A stretch of DNA of 64,000 nucleotides from Dehalobacter alkaniphilus (GTDB lineage: Bacteria; Bacillota; Desulfitobacteriia; Desulfitobacteriales; Syntrophobotulaceae): the NCBI GenBank assembly GCA_040500365.1, contig CP148031.1:186001-250000 (forward strand), given 5' to 3'. The notes under the pieces are model-generated. The model made no database searches and was not told where the DNA came from. It saw only the letters and a list, made by a program, of their open reading frames with translations. Positions within the stretch are counted from its first letter, which is position 1, and the number at the start of each line of letters is the position of its first letter. The translations under genes were made by a program, and so were the position numbers. Of this stretch, positions 63,726 through 64,000 are shown piece by piece.

Positions 63726-63807
63726 TGCTGTTTGGAGCTGCAAAAATGCCTCAATATAATGAAGCGTCCTTGTTAAGCTTGCTTGGATTCATGTTATAAT
63801 GATCTAT

Positions 63808-64000
63808 TTACTTCGCGAGCTCCTTCAAAAAGCTTAGCGCAATATCGCAGACAACAGCATGATCTTCAGCGTTGAAGTAATCCAGTGTATTGGCATCAAA
63901 AAGAATATTGGCTCCCGTGGCAAATTCCTCGTCGCCGTTCCAGAGAATAAAGGTGACATAAATGTTGTTTATAAACTGAAAACGGTAGCTGAGGTCTCCG
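63808..64000 (-). CDS. DUF3786-like protein, C-terminal part only
   Basis: The minus strand is open from the window edge to a TAA at 63808-63810. The 63 visible codons include GDLSYRFQFINNIYVTFILW, NGDEEFATGANILFDANTLD and YFNAEDHAVVCDIALSFLKE, matching the C-terminal half of DUF3786 proteins that are often near corrinoid/methyltransferase genes. The 5' part is outside the window. The family call is from pattern recognition; function unknown. Confidence 0.7.
   Translation of the reverse strand, partial: GDLSYRFQFINNIYVTFILWNGDEEFATGANILFDANTLDYFNAEDHAVVCDIALSFLKELAK

Noticed and set aside
63090..63743. 217-codon minus-strand frame opposite the corrinoid gene
   Set aside because: Shadow of the corrinoid protein codons; low-complexity Ser/Pro composition and no ribosome site.
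1..64000. CRISPR arrays, replication origin, prophage structural genes
   Set aside because: No regularly spaced short repeats, no DnaA-box cluster beside dnaA, and no capsid, tail or terminase genes were seen.

Overview
The window looks like a chromosome segment of an anaerobic, spore-forming member of the Clostridia, most like the Peptococcaceae/Desulfitobacteriaceae group. That placement is inferred from gene content, not from a database match. It rests on two pyruvate:ferredoxin oxidoreductases, an indolepyruvate:ferredoxin oxidoreductase, a corrinoid protein with a DUF3786-type neighbour, sporulation genes (bofA, gin, abrB, a CotH-type kinase), low-to-medium GC, and a tRNA-Ser / long SRP RNA / dnaX / ybaB / recR order shared with Bacillus subtilis.

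Layout. 1-8.4 kb is metabolic: two DUF2294 (MpsC-like) genes flank nifJ copy 1, followed by purE-purC and iorA-iorB. 8.4-14.6 kb is decaying accessory DNA. An archaeal-type PEP carboxylase lies between fragments of purK and purE, the purE fragment is cut by a degenerate IS110 element, and an OFA-family transporter and a dead IS5/IS1182-type transposase follow. 14.6-18.9 kb is the remnant of an integrative element (sigma-like regulator, excisionase, tyrosine integrase) ending at the 3' half of a tRNA-Ser(CGA) gene and two copies of a palindromic repeat. 18.9-26.2 kb carries a diguanylate cyclase, a secreted three-repeat protein, a lactate permease, a MATE exporter and two divergent XRE regulators.

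26.4-31.4 kb holds an intact IS110-family element, a secreted transglycosylase-like protein, an internally deleted group IIC intron downstream of a terminator, and amt. 31.4-41.5 kb has capA, a VTC-DUF4956-CotH cluster, a lipoprotein, and a HlyD-ABC-ABC-permease-TetR export operon. 41.5-61.1 kb is the conserved replication/recombination/sporulation block: tRNA-Ser, ffs, dnaX, ybaB, recR, bofA, gin, Orn/Lys/Arg decarboxylase, holB, ricT, yabA, rsmI, abrB, metG, tatD. It has nifJ copy 2 embedded in it and no tmk. A second copy of the IS110 element sits directly in front of metG. Two copies of an ISNCY/IS1202-like element with 19-bp target duplications bracket the block. The right edge has a corrinoid protein and a truncated DUF3786-like gene.

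The points most worth following are these: (i) the repeated RNA-like element after both DUF2294 genes, with mutually exclusive pairings; (ii) the two identical 2,125-bp IS110 blocks, both ending exactly at a Shine-Dalgarno sequence and carrying a candidate bridge RNA; (iii) the tRNA-derived nested palindromes; (iv) a dispersed intergenic repeat of about 100 bp; (v) the VTC-DUF4956-CotH cluster.
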